Source: Dinoroseobacter sp042096155 (GTDB taxonomy: Bacteria; Pseudomonadota; Alphaproteobacteria; Rhodobacterales; Rhodobacteraceae). Taken from it: a DNA stretch of 12,438 bases. The position numbers and the translations under genes were made by a program. Position 1 is the first letter of the stretch. Each line of letters opens with the position of its first letter. Under the pieces are notes generated by a model. It was not told the origin of the DNA and searched no databases. It saw only the letters and a list, made by a program, of their open reading frames with translations. This document shows, piece by piece, positions 6,436 through 12,438 of the stretch. The DNA is taken from positions 1-12,438 of the forward strand of contig JBELMC010000076.1 in the NCBI GenBank assembly GCA_042096155.1, given 5' to 3'.

Positions 6436-8540
6436 CAACAGACCCGATGGCCGAAATCAAAGCCACATTCTTTCTGGAATGTGACGAATTGCTGGAAACC
6501 CTTCTTGAAGGGCTGGAAACTTTGTCGAGTGGCACAGGCACCAGCGATACGATCCATGCTGTATTTCGCGCTGTCCACTCTGTCAAAGGCGGTGCCGGTG
6601 CGTTTGGTTTGAAGCGCCTGGTTGAATTTGCTCACAGTTTCGAAAATGTTTTGGATCTCGTCCGTTCCGAAAAATTGACAATCGATGAGGATCTTCTGGC
6701 CCTGTGTTTTCGGTCGGCAGATTTGCTGAGCGATCTTGTTCGCGCCGGACAATCGAACAGCCAAACGAACCAAACCGAAGAAGATAATGCGCTCGTCGCG
6801 CTGTCCGCCTATGCCAATACCATTCCCAGCGACGAACCCGCAGAAGAAGTGGCTTTCCAACCCATGGGGCTCGATCTGGCCCTCGATCTTGACGACCTGT
6901 CGCCCTTGGACAACTCCGAGTCCCATACCGAGAAGGCCATAAGTTTTCGTCCGGACATTTCGATGTTTCTCGCAGGTCACGAACCGATCCATATTCTACG
7001 TGCCCTTCAAAATCTCGGGGCACGCCAGATCACGTGCCACTGTGACGAAATTCCGGCGATCGCGCAGCTTTCAGCTGAAGATCAGTTTTTACATTGGTCC
7101 ATGACAATACCCGCCGAGATCGACGATGATGAAATCGAAACAATCTTCGAGTTCGTAGAAGGTCTTTGCGAGTTCAAAATTCAGCCCATGTCCGAAGCTG
7201 AGCTTGAACCTGTCGCGCAGGAAGAGTTTCTCATGGACGTACAAAACGACGCCGGTCCACTCAAAATTGAACCCGTCCAAACGCTCCAGCCTGAAAGCTC
7301 CCATCCGCCCAAACCCAACACCGTTGATCCAGCGCCCACGGTTCGTGTCGAATTGAATCGTATCGATCGGCTGGTAAACCTTGTCGGCGAATTGGTCATA
7401 AACCAGGCCATGCTGGCCCAAAGTTCGAACCATGCTCAGCTTGATCCAAGTTCACCCATTTTGTCAGGTCTTGATGAGTTTCTTCAGCTCACACGCAACA
7501 TCCAAGATAGCGTTATGATGATCCGCGCGCAGCCCGTGAAGTCTCTCTTTCAACGCATGGGGCGGATCGTACGCGAAGCCGCGCGTGAGACCGGTAAATC
7601 CGTGAGCTTGAAGTTGGTCGGTGAAGAGACTGAAATCGACAAGACCGTTATTGAAAAACTGGTTGAACCGCTCACACATATGATCCGTAACGCAGTCGAT
7701 CATGGACTCGAAAACAGTGAAGATAGAACCGCCGCTGGCAAGCCTGAACAAGGTACAGTGACATTGTCTGCGCACCATAAATCGGGACGCGTCATTATCA
7801 ATATACGGGACGATGGGCGCGGTCTGAACAATGACAAGATTGTCGCTCGGGCGATCGAACGTGGGCTGATCGAACCGAACGCAAATCTAACAGATGCTGA
7901 AATCGCGTCACTATTGTTTCATCCAGGATTTTCCACCGCAGATAAAGTCACCGACTTATCTGGCAGGGGCGTTGGAATGGACGTTGTAAAACGCGCGATC
8001 AATACGCTTGGCGGGCGCGTTGCAATTTCATCCGAACCGGGTATCGGGACATGCTTCGATATCTCTCTCCCGCTCACACTCGCAATTCTCGACGGAATGA
8101 TCGTGGAAGTGGCTGATCAAACACTTGTAATACCCCTTGCAACAATCGTTGAAACGATCTCCTTTAACACAGTTATCGTAACAGACCTAACTGCAAATGA
8201 ACAGGTAATCCAGCTTCGTGATGAGATTCTTCCCCTCTATGATCTGGGAAAAAAATTAGGATTTCGAGAAAACCAATCCATAAAAGACGACTGTATTATC
8301 TTAAAAATTCATACTGACGAGGGGGTGGATTGTGCCCTAATTGTTGACGAAATCGTTGAGCAGAGACAAGTTGTCATCAAGGGTCTTCAGGAAAATTATG
8401 GAAATATACCGGGTATCGCCGCTGCGACCATTCTTGGTGACGGACAAATCGCTTTAATATTGGACCCAATCGCGATGCAACCAGGCCAAATAAGCCATAA
8501 CGTTTCGTCAGTTGGAGCACAACTGGAGCAGTCTGCATGA
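6432..8540 (+). CDS. cheA: Chemotaxis histidine kinase CheA
   Basis: The 702-residue kinase has a standard layout. P1 (Hpt) carries phosphorylated His49 in AVHSVKGGAGAF. An acidic linker (about 110-172) follows, then a P2-like CheY-docking domain (about 173-252, FRPDISMFLAGHEPIHILRAL to FKIQPM). After a second linker comes the P3 dimerisation region (303-365, VRVELNRIDRLVNLVGELVINQ). The P4 ATPase has N box MIRNAVDHGLE (417-427), G1 IRDDGRGLN (458-466), and G2 GRGVGMDVVKRA (511-522). The CheW-like P5 domain covers about 548-685. It signals from receptors (none in the window) to CheY1/CheY2. The start is ATG 6432 (MTTDPMAEIK), using the 4-nt ATGA overlap with cheY1; the frame is open 66 nt further upstream within cheY1. 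Its end overlaps cheW by ATGA. The G+C content falls visibly from the P5 region onward. Confidence 0.97.
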   Translation: MTTDPMAEIKATFFLECDELLETLLEGLETLSSGTGTSDTIHAVFRAVHSVKGGAGAFGLKRLVEFAHSFENVLDLVRSEKLTIDEDLLALCFRSADLLSDLVRAGQSNSQTNQTEEDNALVALSAYANTIPSDEPAEEVAFQPMGLDLALDLDDLSPLDNSESHTEKAISFRPDISMFLAGHEPIHILRALQNLGARQITCHCDEIPAIAQLSAEDQFLHWSMTIPAEIDDDEIETIFEFVEGLCEFKIQPMSEAELEPVAQEEFLMDVQNDAGPLKIEPVQTLQPESSHPPKPNTVDPAPTVRVELNRIDRLVNLVGELVINQAMLAQSSNHAQLDPSSPILSGLDEFLQLTRNIQDSVMMIRAQPVKSLFQRMGRIVREAARETGKSVSLKLVGEETEIDKTVIEKLVEPLTHMIRNAVDHGLENSEDRTAAGKPEQGTVTLSAHHKSGRVIINIRDDGRGLNNDKIVARAIERGLIEPNANLTDAEIASLLFHPGFSTADKVTDLSGRGVGMDVVKRAINTLGGRVAISSEPGIGTCFDISLPLTLAILDGMIVEVADQTLVIPLATIVETISFNTVIVTDLTANEQVIQLRDEILPLYDLGKKLGFRENQSIKDDCIILKIHTDEGVDCALIVDEIVEQRQVVIKGLQENYGNIPGIAAATILGDGQIALILDPIAMQPGQISHNVSSVGAQLEQSA

Positions 8541-9025
8541 ATACACAAGACGTCGCGCCCATTGACGCCGATCCAGATAGTGGTGAGGAATTGGAGCTTT
8601 TAGCTTTCCGCCTAAATGATCAAGAGTACTGTGTGGATATCATGTCAGTTTGCGAGATTCGGAGTTGGACCAAAGCAACTCCACTTCCGCATGCACCAAA
8701 ATTTGTCCGCGGTGTGATAAATCTGCGAGGAACCGTTTTACCGATCATTGATTTGGCAAGACGTCTCAATACGACAGAGATCCAAAAAACATCTCGTGAT
8801 GTCATTATTGTCGTGGAAAATGATAAAATGACTGCGGGTCTTCTCGTCAGTGCCGTATCCGACATCTTGTCAATCCACAAATCCTGCATACAAGCGCCAC
8901 CCGAGGTTGGATCGGGTGAAGAAGAAAGATTTGTATCTTCGCTCGCGATATTTGAAAAACGCCTTGTTAGAATCCTCGATTTAAACAGTATTCTTCAAAT
9001 GCAACAATATGAATCGATATATTAA
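8537..9025 (+). CDS. cheW: Chemotaxis coupling protein CheW
   Basis: The 162-residue protein is one CheW domain that bridges receptors and CheA P5 in the membrane-associated array. An acidic N-terminal extension of about 18 residues is followed by LLAFRLNDQEYCVDI (21-35), the receptor-interaction stretch PHAPKFVRGVINLRGTVLPI (51-70), IDLARRL, and AGLLVSAVSDILSI (100-113). The C-terminal part (SSLAIFEKRLVRILDLNSIL) is normal. The ATG overlaps the cheA stop by 4 nt. Its TAA shares one base with the cheR ATG. The gene is relatively A+T-rich compared with the operon's first genes. Confidence 0.95.
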   Translation: MNTQDVAPIDADPDSGEELELLAFRLNDQEYCVDIMSVCEIRSWTKATPLPHAPKFVRGVINLRGTVLPIIDLARRLNTTEIQKTSRDVIIVVENDKMTAGLLVSAVSDILSIHKSCIQAPPEVGSGEEERFVSSLAIFEKRLVRILDLNSILQMQQYESIY

Positions 9026-9852
9026 TGGCAGTTTCTCTGAATAGGTCACTGACACTGAAACAATTTACAACTGTTTCAGACCTTGCTAAATCAATAGCTG
9101 GACTTAATATTCCTCCAGAAAAGATGCCAATGGTACAGGCACGTCTTGGCAAGCGCGTCCGTGAGCTGGAATTGGCTGATATCCATTCCTACTGTGAATT
9201 CATATCCGGAAAACATTCTGAGAATGAAATTCAAAATTTTATTTCTATTTTAACAACGAATGTTACAAGTTTTAACAGAGAGCCACATCATTACAATCAT
9301 TTTCGTAGATATATCATCCCAAAGATCGGACAAAATCTGACTAAAGGTTCGGTTTCACGTATATGGTCAGCTGGCTGCTCGGAAGGAATGGAACTTCTAT
9401 CAGCAGCCATGAATTTTGATAAAGCTTACCCCAATACGGACCCTCGTCTCGTTAGGTTTCTTGGTACGGACATTGCTTTGAATATTATACGAAAAGCTCA
9501 AAAATATCAATACACATGCTCAATAGAAGGCCAACTTGATATTTCTGATGTTGCCAAATATTTTGATAAGACCGATTATGGTTATGTCGCCAAACAATCT
9601 TTGACGAAAATAACAACTTTTAATGTATTAAACTTGATTGATAAATGGCCGTTCATTCATAAGTTCGATGCTATTTTCTGTCGAAATGTCGTTATTTATT
9701 TTGATGAAGAGACTCGTTCACGCCTATGGCCACGATTTGCGAGCTTACTTGTTCCAAAGGGTACTTTATATATTGGTCATTCTGAGCGCATCACCGGACC
9801 AGCCGAGGATCTATTTGATCTCGTTGGTACAACTACGTATACGTTGAAATAA
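9025..9852 (+). CDS. cheR: Chemoreceptor glutamate methyltransferase CheR, variant SAM motif
   Basis: The 275-residue protein has the two CheR domains: an N-terminal helical domain (1-70) and a SAM-dependent methyltransferase domain. It would transfer methyl groups to receptor glutamates during adaptation. Present are TTNVTSFNRE (77-86, with Arg85), LGTDIALNIIRKA (146-158, Asp149 for SAM adenosine), IFCRNVVIYFD (217-227, Asn221) and YIGHSERI (249-256). The odd point is motif I. At 115-126 it reads SAGCSEGMELLS, where CheR proteins normally have SAxxSxGEEPYS. The second Glu (Glu123) is kept, but the first Glu, Pro and Tyr are Met, Leu and Leu. FNRE also replaces the usual FFRE. No partner cheB gene follows. 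The gene is among the most A+T-rich in the window. Confidence 0.93.
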   Translation: MAVSLNRSLTLKQFTTVSDLAKSIAGLNIPPEKMPMVQARLGKRVRELELADIHSYCEFISGKHSENEIQNFISILTTNVTSFNREPHHYNHFRRYIIPKIGQNLTKGSVSRIWSAGCSEGMELLSAAMNFDKAYPNTDPRLVRFLGTDIALNIIRKAQKYQYTCSIEGQLDISDVAKYFDKTDYGYVAKQSLTKITTFNVLNLIDKWPFIHKFDAIFCRNVVIYFDEETRSRLWPRFASLLVPKGTLYIGHSERITGPAEDLFDLVGTTTYTLK

Positions 9853-9885
9853 AATTACCGTAAAGCCTCTGAAAGGGAGCCGTAA
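9853..9885 (+). promoter_or_regulatory. cheR-cheY2 junction with strong ribosome binding site
   Basis: This 33-bp spacer is the first real gap in the operon and lies where cheB sits in related operons. It contains a good Shine-Dalgarno sequence, AAAGGGAG (9872-9879). A 7-bp direct repeat CCGTAAA (9858-9864 and 9880-9886) brackets it; whether the repeat reflects a deletion is unknown. Confidence 0.5.
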
Positions 9886-10272
9886 ATGGCACTACGAGAT
9901 CAACTTAGAGTGATGATCGTTGATGACATGTCAACTAGTCGCGGCCTTATATCGCAAGCTCTTGAGGGTTTTGGGCTACAAAAAATTCAAACTGCCGACA
10001 ACGGCGCCGATGCCCTAAAGCAATTACAATTAAAAAAGGTGCATTTAGTTTTGTCGGATTACAATATGCCGGGTATGGATGGTTTGCAGTTATTGGCTAT
10101 GTTGCGCAAAACGCCTCAAACACAAAAGCTTGGATTTATTCTTATCACGGGTCAGGCCGACCCTGTTCTCATTCAGCGAGGGAAATCCCTTGGGATGAAT
10201 AACTACCTGGCAAAGCCATTTACCCCTGTTGATTTAAAGAATTGCCTGGAAGCGGTTGTTGGGCGTTTGTGA
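9886..10272 (+). CDS. cheY: CheY-type chemotaxis response regulator (CheY2)
   Basis: The second single-domain receiver has 128 residues. It has Asp13-Asp14 (VMIVDDMSTSRG), phosphoacceptor Asp58 (LVLSDYNMPGMDG), Thr88 (FILITGQAD), Tyr107 as the switch aromatic, and Lys110 (LAKPFTPVDL). Its motifs (MSTSRGLI, SDYNMPGMDG, GMNNYLAKPF) are closer to classical motor-binding CheY than those of CheY1. It is therefore the likelier ligand of the flagellar switch protein FliM; that role is inferred. It starts at ATG 9886, 7 nt after a strong AAAGGGAG ribosome binding site. The next gene starts 8 nt after its stop. Confidence 0.94.
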   Translation: MALRDQLRVMIVDDMSTSRGLISQALEGFGLQKIQTADNGADALKQLQLKKVHLVLSDYNMPGMDGLQLLAMLRKTPQTQKLGFILITGQADPVLIQRGKSLGMNNYLAKPFTPVDLKNCLEAVVGRL

Positions 10273-10280
10273 GACTATCG

Positions 10281-10622
10281 ATGACAAGATCATCTCTGAA
10301 TAGTCATTTAGATGTCTCCCATGCAATTTCTGTTTGTGCGGCGGAACTGGATCAGGTGGCACAATCGTGTTCAAAAATGGAACCGGTGATAGGTAAGCTT
10401 CTAGCGGTAAAGGGGGCGAGTTTAGAAGATATTACGATATTGCAGGATCTGGATCGAGTACAGCAATATATTATTTCGATTTCACAAATTCTTCATGCAG
10501 CCGAGAACCACGAAAAACTAAAGGAGGTGACAAATAACCTACGGCTAGTTTCTCTTCGGTCAAAAATTTTATCAGAGTCCGCATCCTCTTCTCATGTATC
10601 TGGGGAGGTGGAACTGTTTTAG
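10281..10622 (+). CDS. Small helical protein with DxxxQ motif, candidate CheZ/CheT-like CheY-P phosphatase
   Basis: The 113-residue protein is predicted mostly helical (residues about 10-45 and 48-98). It then has a Ser-rich flexible linker (SESASSSHVSG, 98-108) and an acidic, aromatic C-terminus (EVELF). The segment LQDLDRVQQYI (54-64) holds Asp58-x3-Gln62, the spacing of the catalytic Asp143/Gln147 of E. coli CheZ (QDFQDLTGQ). CheZ also ends in a short acidic/hydrophobic CheY-docking tail. From memory, the S. meliloti che operon ends with cheT, a small CheZ-like protein with the same DxxxQ motif; this gene occupies the matching position. Function is inferred, not shown: full CheZ is much longer, and a DxxxQ match alone is weak. 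The ATG at 10281 lies 8 nt after the cheY2 stop. The frame is open upstream to 10242, but that would overlap cheY2. Confidence 0.8.
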   Translation: MTRSSLNSHLDVSHAISVCAAELDQVAQSCSKMEPVIGKLLAVKGASLEDITILQDLDRVQQYIISISQILHAAENHEKLKEVTNNLRLVSLRSKILSESASSSHVSGEVELF

Positions 10623-10628
10623 GCGTTT

Positions 10629-10653
10629 GATCCCAAGTTTTGATGGTGGGATC
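10629..10653 (+). terminator. Probable terminator of the chemotaxis operon
   Basis: A perfect 7-bp stem GATCCCA/TGGGATC with an 11-nt loop lies 7 nt after the last stop codon. It is followed by CCTTTCGT, a poor U-tract, so termination may be partial. Confidence 0.4.
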
Positions 10654-10679
10654 CTTTCGTATGATGGGAAGGAATCCCT

Positions 10680-10925
10680 GTGGGACAAGCGCCTCCGGGG
10701 CGTGCCTCGACCACGCGGGCCGTCAGAGCTCACTCCCAAAGATCTAAGGGCTGACAGGATACTTGAGTAGCAAATGTCCCGAGAAGTGCAAGCTGCGAGC
10801 GCAGCGCTGAGCCGGGCGCTTGGGGCGGAACGAAAGCGCGACAGGTCTACCAGCTCAAGTGAAGCAGCTCTAACACACCCTCAAGCCGGAGCGGTTCCAG
10901 AACCAACCAGACCACTTCAAGTGAG
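10680..10925. other. G+C-rich noncoding block dense in short inverted repeats (unknown structured element)
   Basis: The gene-free stretch 10623-10958 lies between the convergent che operon and the histidine kinase. Most of it is an unusual block with perfect short stems. These are GCGTG/CACGC (10700-10704 with 10712-10716), GTCAG/CTGAC (10722-10726 with 10751-10755), and GCTGC/GCAGC (10792-10796 with 10801-10805). Others are GCGCTT/AAGCGC (10816-10821 with 10834-10839), GGTTC/GAACC (10893-10897 with 10900-10904) and CACTT/AAGTG (10913-10917 with 10919-10923). TCAAGTGA occurs twice (10855-10862, 10917-10924). It could be a structured RNA, a fragment of a mobile element such as a degenerate group II intron, or a decayed gene. 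I recognise none of these with confidence, and no reverse transcriptase or transposase frame is present. Confidence 0.35.
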
Positions 10926-10958
10926 GTGACTGCGACGTTATTGTCCTGGATGGAACAA

Positions 10959-12257
10959 TCAAACACCAAAGCTGATATCTGCACTAAGGCCGCCCAAACC
11001 AAACGATGTTCCCAAGACGATATCGCCCCCATGGCTGCGGGCCACATCAGCCGCGATGGCCAGTCCAAGCCCAACACCGCTGCCTTTGTCTTGATTGCGC
11101 GCTTGATCCAGACGCGCAAAGGGGCGCAGTGCTTCTTCGCGGCGGTCAGCAGGGATGCCAGGGCCGTCATCTTCGACGAGTATGTGGATATGGCTGGCAC
11201 GTTGAGACAAAGCCACTCGCGCCTTGGTGCCATAGCGCAGAGCGTTTCCAATTAGATTGGCAAGAGCCCTCTGTACGGCGATGGGCCGCAGAAGCACGGT
11301 TTCTGACACGTCACCGGCCACAAAAACGGCGACATCGCGGCCTAGCCGCTCTGCCTTTTCTGCCTCGGCTCGTACCAGTTCAACAATTTGCACTTCTGCC
11401 ATATCCTCGCGCGCGCCAGAGCGGGAAAAATCTAGAAATGCTTCCAACAAGGCTTCCATTTCCGACAGGTCTTGTTGCAACGCATCCACACCCATGCGCG
11501 GCTCCAGCAATGACAGCTCCAGCTTCATACGCGTCAATGGTGTGCGCAGATCATGGCTGACGCCTGACAACATCAAAGTGCGCTGTTCGATCTGTTGCTC
11601 AATACGGGCGCGCATATCCAAAAAAGCTTTGCCTGCGGCTTTGACCTCCAGCGCACCCGAGGGTTGGTAGGGCAGGGTGCGCCCCTTGCCAAACGCGTCT
11701 GCGGCTGCTGAAAGTTTTTTGATTGGCTTGAGCTGGTTGCGCAAAAAAGCATAGGCCACAAAGGTCATTAGCGCGCCCACAAAGATCGTAATCACCAGCA
11801 ATTGGTGAGGGTTCGACGCTGTTAAGCGTCTGCGATCAAAGCGCAGCTCGATCAATCCACGCGGGCCTTCGAACAACAAATGAACGCCCCGCGGGTTCTG
11901 AGTCAGATCCGCCGCGACAAAGCCATTCATTTCAGCCCGAAACGTGCTCAGCACAGTGATCCCAGAGACATCAAAAAACCACCTAGAGCTTGCAAACGCA
12001 TCTTCCGGGCGCTGCATATCCATTTCCAAGCGCCTGGCGACGGCTTGTGCCGTTGCGCCCAAGCCCAGATCTGCGTCTCGGATTAAATTGGTTTCCAAGA
12101 TCACACCTTGGGTCAACTGACGGGTGACATCTTCGAAATGGCGTTGCAAAAAGGAGAGTGTCACCACCAATTGCAAAGTGACCATCGGCACGAGCAGGAT
12201 CAACGCCCCGCGTGCGTACAAATTTTGAGGGAGAGAGCGTTTGAGCCAGAGCAACAT
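10959..12257 (-). CDS. EnvZ-like membrane sensor histidine kinase
   Basis: The 432-residue protein is a two-pass inner-membrane kinase. TM1 is at about 17-37 (ALILLVPMVTLQLVVTLSF). A periplasmic sensor region (about 38-150) contains RWFFDVSGITVLSTFRAEMNG. TM2 is at about 152-172, and HAMP at about 173-225 (LRNQLKPIKKLSAAADAFGKG). The HisKA H box is SGVSHDLRTPLTRMKLEL, with His235 as phosphoacceptor. The HATPase_c domain has N box ALANLIGNALRYG (Asn338), G1 VEDDGPGIP (361-369) and G2 GSGVGLGLAI (392-401). Such kinases usually pair with an OmpR-type regulator, and none is in the window on either side. The partner may be encoded elsewhere or have been lost at the noncoding block downstream. The signal is unknown. 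ATG 12257 fits the family N-terminus. The promoter must be short or overlap coding sequence, since the divergent neighbour starts 30 bp away. Confidence 0.92.
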   Translation of the reverse strand: MLLWLKRSLPQNLYARGALILLVPMVTLQLVVTLSFLQRHFEDVTRQLTQGVILETNLIRDADLGLGATAQAVARRLEMDMQRPEDAFASSRWFFDVSGITVLSTFRAEMNGFVAADLTQNPRGVHLLFEGPRGLIELRFDRRRLTASNPHQLLVITIFVGALMTFVAYAFLRNQLKPIKKLSAAADAFGKGRTLPYQPSGALEVKAAGKAFLDMRARIEQQIEQRTLMLSGVSHDLRTPLTRMKLELSLLEPRMGVDALQQDLSEMEALLEAFLDFSRSGAREDMAEVQIVELVRAEAEKAERLGRDVAVFVAGDVSETVLLRPIAVQRALANLIGNALRYGTKARVALSQRASHIHILVEDDGPGIPADRREEALRPFARLDQARNQDKGSGVGLGLAIAADVARSHGGDIVLGTSFGLGGLSADISFGV

Positions 12258-12287
12258 AAATCTGACAATAAGCGAGGCGCAGGCGTG

Positions 12288-12438
12288 ATGAAAGCGCCGA
12301 TTGCGGCTCAGGTTGAACAGATCGCGCCGGGCGTGCGTCGCTGTCTGGCGCCCAATCCGTCGCCGATGACATATTGGGGAACAAACACGTATATCTTGGG
12401 GCGAGGAGAGGTTGCCATTGTAGACCCCGGTCCAGCTG
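12288..12438 (+). CDS. Metallo-beta-lactamase-fold hydrolase, N-terminal part (runs off window)
   Basis: Fifty codons are visible: MKAPIAAQVEQIAPGVRRCL, then APNPSPMTYWGTNTYILGRGEVAIVDPGPA. The pattern (NTYILG, a short strand, then AIVDPGP) is the typical first beta-hairpin of LACTB2/glyoxalase II-like MBL-fold hydrolases. The zinc-binding HxHxDH motif would lie beyond the window, so activity cannot be judged. It is divergent from the histidine kinase with only 30 bp between start codons. The start at ATG 12288 was chosen as the first in-frame Met giving a family-like N-terminus. Confidence 0.8.
   Translation, partial: MKAPIAAQVEQIAPGVRRCLAPNPSPMTYWGTNTYILGRGEVAIVDPGPA

Noticed and set aside
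6279..6992. 237-codon minus-strand frame within cheY1/cheA
   Set aside because: Antisense shadow; the plus-strand frames encode intact CheY and CheA P1 domains there.
10680..10925. Calling the repeat-rich block a group II intron
   Set aside because: Only a loose 5' resemblance (GTGGG versus GUGYG) was seen. No domain V hairpin or reverse transcriptase was found, so it is left as an unidentified element.
10847..11251. 134-codon minus-strand frame at the end of the kinase gene
   Set aside because: It overlaps the kinase ATPase domain in another frame and has no recognisable domain. Its extension into the noncoding block appears to be chance.
1..12438. CRISPR arrays, tRNA/rRNA genes, insertion sequences, defence systems
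   Set aside because: No regularly spaced repeats, no tRNA-like cloverleaf with a conserved T-arm, no transposase or nuclease/helicase modules were seen on either strand.

Overview
The window looks like chromosomal DNA of a marine alphaproteobacterium of the Rhodobacterales (Roseobacter-type). This rests on the protein sequences: an alphaproteobacterial chemotaxis operon order, a short LacI regulator with the 'NLKTLSxxLGLSQTTVSRALNGYPEV' type of N-terminus, and a Roseobacter-style EnvZ-like kinase. It also rests on the moderate G+C content. It is an assignment by eye, without a database search.

Positions 1-2843 (minus strand) hold a housekeeping run read right to left: an HpcH/HpaI-family class II aldolase, guaB (IMP dehydrogenase), and the 5' part of an rsmB-type 16S rRNA m5C methyltransferase that leaves the window. 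guaB and rsmB are only 2 nt apart. Positions 2844-3329 are a divergent control region with a good sigma70-like promoter and two LacI-type palindromes centred on CG. It drives a LacI-family sugar regulator (3330-4367). A glucokinase gene (4680-5660) follows after 312 bp that contain no recognisable complete gene. Together these suggest control of sugar uptake or catabolism feeding glucose 6-phosphate production, but no transporter or glycosidase is present.

Positions 5768-10622 (plus strand) are a compact chemotaxis operon: STAS protein - cheY1 - cheA - cheW - cheR - cheY2 - small helical protein. The first five genes are chained by 1-nt or 4-nt stop/start overlaps. The order parallels the Sinorhizobium/Caulobacter che operons, but cheB (expected between cheR and cheY2) and cheD (expected after cheY2) are absent, and no receptor gene is in view. 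The last gene encodes a 113-residue protein with a DxxxQ motif, as in CheZ/CheT-type CheY-P phosphatases. It also has a Ser-rich linker and an acidic/aromatic C-terminal tail. This trimmed operon with a candidate miniature phosphatase, and a CheR with an unusual SAM-binding motif, is the most interesting part of the window. The base composition falls sharply toward A+T from the 3' end of cheA through cheY2.

Positions 10623-10958 are a convergent gene-free stretch with a probable terminator and a G+C-rich block dense in short inverted repeats, of unknown nature. Positions 10959-12257 (minus strand) encode an EnvZ-like membrane histidine kinase with no response regulator beside it inside the window. 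The last 151 bases start a divergent metallo-beta-lactamase-fold hydrolase.
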